This document shows positions 61,645 to 64,000 of a DNA stretch of 64,000 nucleotides, one piece after another. How positions within the stretch are numbered: position 1 is the first letter of the stretch; each line of letters begins with the position of its first letter. The stretch spans positions 39,677 to 103,676 of the forward strand of contig NZ_JAENIJ010000014.1 of NCBI RefSeq assembly GCF_016595435.1, written 5' to 3'. The notes beneath the pieces were generated by a model. That model saw only the letters and a program-made list of their open reading frames with translations. It was not told the DNA's origin and ran no database searches. A program made the translations under genes and the position numbers. The DNA is from Luteolibacter pohnpeiensis (GTDB lineage Bacteria; Verrucomicrobiota; Verrucomicrobiia; Verrucomicrobiales; Akkermansiaceae).

Positions 61645-63150
61645 TTATATGGATTGAGCCTTAGGGGATGATTTACCAATAATCAATGTTAGGAAATACC
61701 GTATTTGCGATCTTGCACCTAAGCAAAGATCAATCCCGCAGATAATTAATCCGAATGCGGCTAGGCATGATGCTGACGCCCAAATCATGGGTAATCTCTC
61801 CATTATTAGTGGCTTGAATAAATATATGAATGTTGACGCTGCTAGAGTCGTTATAGTCGGGTGTATTAGAGCTACTCCTAAATCCTTCATTCCTACAGGT
61901 GCTTCATGATACGTATACATTAGATATGGAATGCGGATCAATACGAATGCAATACTCACTCCCCATGCGACACCAATTGCACCGAATGGCAATCCAATTG
62001 CCATTGCTGCAACCTGGATTGGAACAACGATCAGAGTCCATTTGACTTGGCGATTGATGGTGTTCAAGGACTGAAACACCCAGCCAGTTGTGATGTTTAA
62101 GCAGCCGATAAAGGCGGCTGGAAGAAGCGCAATAAAAAGCGGAACTGCGCCATCCCATTTAGGTCCTAGTGCCAAGCGAATGATTTCACTCGGCATTAGT
62201 GCTGAAAACGCAAAAACCGGGAACGAACAAAAAGCAACCATTCTGACCGCTTTTATATAAGATCTTCTATAGCCTTCAGGATCATTCTGCAGACGACTCA
62301 AGGCAGGAAGCATTACCTTAGTCATTGGGCCATTTATTTGGCTGATCGGTAGCATGAGTAATTGATAAGCACGAGCATAAAGCCCTAAAGGGCCAACACC
62401 CCATTTCCAACCAATTAGCAAGTTATCTGTATTTCGTGAGAAATAGTTTAAGAGATTGAATGCGAGTAAGTTCTTCCCGTAGTGCACATATGCACGAATG
62501 CTCGTTTTCTTGGAATACGATTTAGGTCTCCATGGACAAAGCCAAAAGCACACTAACGCGGCAACTAGTGTCGAGACTACCGTTTGGAACACAATCGCCC
62601 AATAACTCCAGCCTAGAATTGCTGCTCCAATCGCGGCGGACGCTGCTGCAATTGCTGCAATTATCTCCGCAATGGCGATGGCTTTAAATTCTAAATTTCT
62701 GGCCATCAATGCACGATGCTGAAGAGTAGAACCTTCAACAAACAGACTCAGACCAAGAGCTAGAGATATTTTCAATAGCCGTGGTTCTCCATAGAATAGA
62801 GCTATTAATGGAGAGCCTGCGCATACGAGTCCTGCGAGTAGGGCTGAGAGTAAAAGATTGAGCCAGAATAAGTTAGAAACTTCTTTTTCTGATATCGTTT
62901 CTCGCTGAATGGTTGCTTGTGTAAGGCCCATATCACGAAAAAGAATAATAAAATTCGTTATAATCGACACCATGGCAACCAGACCAAAGTCTGCCGGAGC
63001 TATGATCCTAGCCAGGACAAGTGTAGTTCCAAATTGGAGACCTGTTCTCGACATTTGCGAGCCCATCACCAACATTCCGCCTTGAGCAGTTTTTTTTGCT
63101 AGTTGAGTATCTTTTTTTGACTCGAAATAGCGATCACAGGTGCTACTCAT
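61645..63150 (-). CDS. Wzx-type polysaccharide flippase (WzxC-like MOP family)
   Basis: A 501-residue protein with 12-14 TM helices. The N-terminal GGMLVMGSQMSRTGLQFGTT and ARIIAPADFGLVAMVSIITN are typical of the WzxC/RfbX branch of the MOP superfamily. It flips undecaprenyl-linked repeat units across the inner membrane for polymerisation. It starts just before the nitroreductase gene (3 bp gap). Confidence 0.92.
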   Translation of the reverse strand: MSSTCDRYFESKKDTQLAKKTAQGGMLVMGSQMSRTGLQFGTTLVLARIIAPADFGLVAMVSIITNFIILFRDMGLTQATIQRETISEKEVSNLFWLNLLLSALLAGLVCAGSPLIALFYGEPRLLKISLALGLSLFVEGSTLQHRALMARNLEFKAIAIAEIIAAIAAASAAIGAAILGWSYWAIVFQTVVSTLVAALVCFWLCPWRPKSYSKKTSIRAYVHYGKNLLAFNLLNYFSRNTDNLLIGWKWGVGPLGLYARAYQLLMLPISQINGPMTKVMLPALSRLQNDPEGYRRSYIKAVRMVAFCSFPVFAFSALMPSEIIRLALGPKWDGAVPLFIALLPAAFIGCLNITTGWVFQSLNTINRQVKWTLIVVPIQVAAMAIGLPFGAIGVAWGVSIAFVLIRIPYLMYTYHEAPVGMKDLGVALIHPTITTLAASTFIYLFKPLIMERLPMIWASASCLAAFGLIICGIDLCLGARSQIRYFLTLIIGKSSPKAQSI

Positions 63151-63189
63151 ATAAAATATATTCAGTAATTTTTCTAATCTGAATCTTAA

Positions 63190-63792
63190 TTAGTTAGGCT
63201 TTGCGATGTCTGCTCCTCTCCGATTCATTGGAAAGGAGTTTTTATTGTCTGAAATTTTCTTGCTTGGTATTCCTGCGTAAGTACCAGAAGATAAGATGTC
63301 CTTCGTTACAATGCTGCTCGCACCGATGACGACATCGTCAACTATTGTTATTTTCCCAAATATTTTAGCTCCATTTGCGAGGTAAACATTATCTCCGATA
63401 CTTGCAGCACCAGACTCTCTTCCGTTCATGCCAACGACTACACCTGGGTGAATCCTACAGTTCTTTCCGATTCGCGCTGTACCGTTGATAATCACATTAC
63501 CTGCATGAGCTATCGATAGGCCGGGTCCTATTGTATTTGGTGTAATGTGGAAGCCTAGACATATTTCTAGCCTGAAAAGGCGATATTTCCAAATTTTCTG
63601 GCAAATTCTTTTCTTGATCGAATTTGCATCTTTTGTATTAATCCAATATTCCGTTTTTCGCAGCGCGATTTGGTATTTCCAAATCAAATCTTTTTCGGTA
63701 GTTGCGAGAATTCCAGGCTTAGATTTGTTTGGGGCAATTGCAATGCGATCAGCCTCAAGATAATATTGCAGGTCTTTTTTGTTTTTTATCAT
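63190..63792 (-). CDS. Serine-acetyltransferase-like (CysE-type) hexapeptide acetyltransferase
   Basis: A 200-residue protein with a helical N-terminal half (1-75) and a left-handed beta helix with ITPNTIGPGLSIAHAGNVII and RIGKNCRIHPGVVVGMNG, IGDNVYLANGAKIFGKITIV. This matches CysE-like acetyltransferases found in polysaccharide loci. It probably acetylates a sugar rather than serine. GC content is very low, in line with the operon around it. Confidence 0.85.
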   Translation of the reverse strand: MIKNKKDLQYYLEADRIAIAPNKSKPGILATTEKDLIWKYQIALRKTEYWINTKDANSIKKRICQKIWKYRLFRLEICLGFHITPNTIGPGLSIAHAGNVIINGTARIGKNCRIHPGVVVGMNGRESGAASIGDNVYLANGAKIFGKITIVDDVVIGASSIVTKDILSSGTYAGIPSKKISDNKNSFPMNRRGADIAKPN

Positions 63793-63892
63793 GACTGATG
63801 CGCTGATTTGAAGTATTGGATTAATATTATAAATGTAATATTTAGAATATTATATGCACTCGGCTACTATTGATGGTAACTGCCTGAGGTGA

Positions 63893-64000
63893 CTATTCCT
63901 TAGCGACGGCGACGTGGTGGCCGTGTTGTTTGAGGAGGGCGTGGCGGCGGGCTTTGTCGAGGTCGGAGGCGACCATTTCGGCGCACATTTCCTCAACGGT
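63893..64000 (-). CDS. gmd: GDP-mannose 4,6-dehydratase, C-terminal end
   Basis: The last 35 codons and stop are inside the window. The peptide ([20 protein letters not shown] then [15 protein letters not shown]) resembles the Gmd C-terminus, where a 'EMV..DL..A..H.LLK.HG' helix is conserved. Gmd makes GDP-4-keto-6-deoxymannose, the precursor of GDP-fucose and GDP-rhamnose. Base composition is GC-rich again, unlike the genes to its left. The call rests on a short segment. Confidence 0.65.
   Translation of the reverse strand, partial: TVEEMCAEMVASDLDKARRHALLKQHGHHVAVAKE

Overview
The window looks like chromosomal DNA of a Verrucomicrobiota bacterium, most likely a free-living Verrucomicrobiales member. 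This is inferred from gene content and style, not from a 16S gene. Supporting signs are secreted proteins that end in a Ca-binding-like D-x-D stretch followed by an 'F-x-RL-x-V' tail, a short ECF sigma factor of the Planctomycete/Verrucomicrobium type paired with a membrane anti-sigma protein, many start codons without a Shine-Dalgarno sequence, a DUF5069 protein, and a GC-moderate genome.

Layout. 1-3.2 kb: a truncated PQQ-type sugar dehydrogenase and a beta-CASP metallo-beta-lactamase protein. 3.3 kb: tRNA-Met(CAT). 3.5-8.3 kb: an alpha-helical repeat protein, an alkylation-repair pair (AraC-type Ada methyltransferase plus AlkB), a Zn-ribbon membrane protein and a DUF2167 membrane protein. 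8.4-12.5 kb: an AaeXAB-like efflux operon with a divergent LysR regulator. 12.6-22.3 kb: an orphan ParA ATPase, then a carbohydrate locus made of a GH32 fructosidase with a divergent GntR/LacI hybrid regulator, an anti-sigma/ECF sigma pair, and a large multidomain GH97 enzyme. 22.4-28.7 kb: an ArgD-like aminotransferase, a lipoprotein FAD oxidase, a Zn alcohol dehydrogenase, a DUF5069 protein and an Old Yellow Enzyme with a divergent ArsR regulator.

29-45.3 kb: str-S10-spc ribosomal clusters fused into one run (rpsL-rpsG-fusA-rpsJ-rplC-D-W-B-rpsS-X-rplV-rpsC-rplP-rpmC-rpsQ-rplN-X-E-rpsH-rplF-R-rpsE-rplO-secY-adk-map). The run lacks tuf, rpsN and rpmD, and a secreted coiled-coil protein (X) is inserted between rpsS and rplV. 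Hairpins lie in the rpsE-rplO and rplO-secY gaps. 45.3-48.5 kb: a gene-poor gap, a secreted nuclease plus M23 peptidase pair, and ilvC.

48.7-64 kb: an exopolysaccharide locus. It holds a WcaJ-type sugar transferase, an MBG-repeat surface protein, a VanZ protein, then one long leftward operon: gmd (partial), acetyltransferases, Wzx, a nitroreductase-family protein, a polysaccharide pyruvyl transferase, GT2 and GT4 glycosyltransferases, Wzy, an epimerase and WecG. The genes from about 53.3 to 63.8 kb are clearly AT-richer than both flanks, as expected for a transferred or exchangeable polysaccharide cassette. The parts fit a Wzx/Wzy pathway: WcaJ loads the first sugar, the glycosyltransferases extend the unit, acetyl and pyruvyl groups decorate it, Wzx flips it and Wzy polymerises it.

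The most unusual items are the envelope protein inside the S10 operon, RG-rich tails on both S3 and S5, the structured element where rpmD is normally found, the nitroreductase beside the pyruvyl transferase, and an inverted repeat inserted in frame in wecG.
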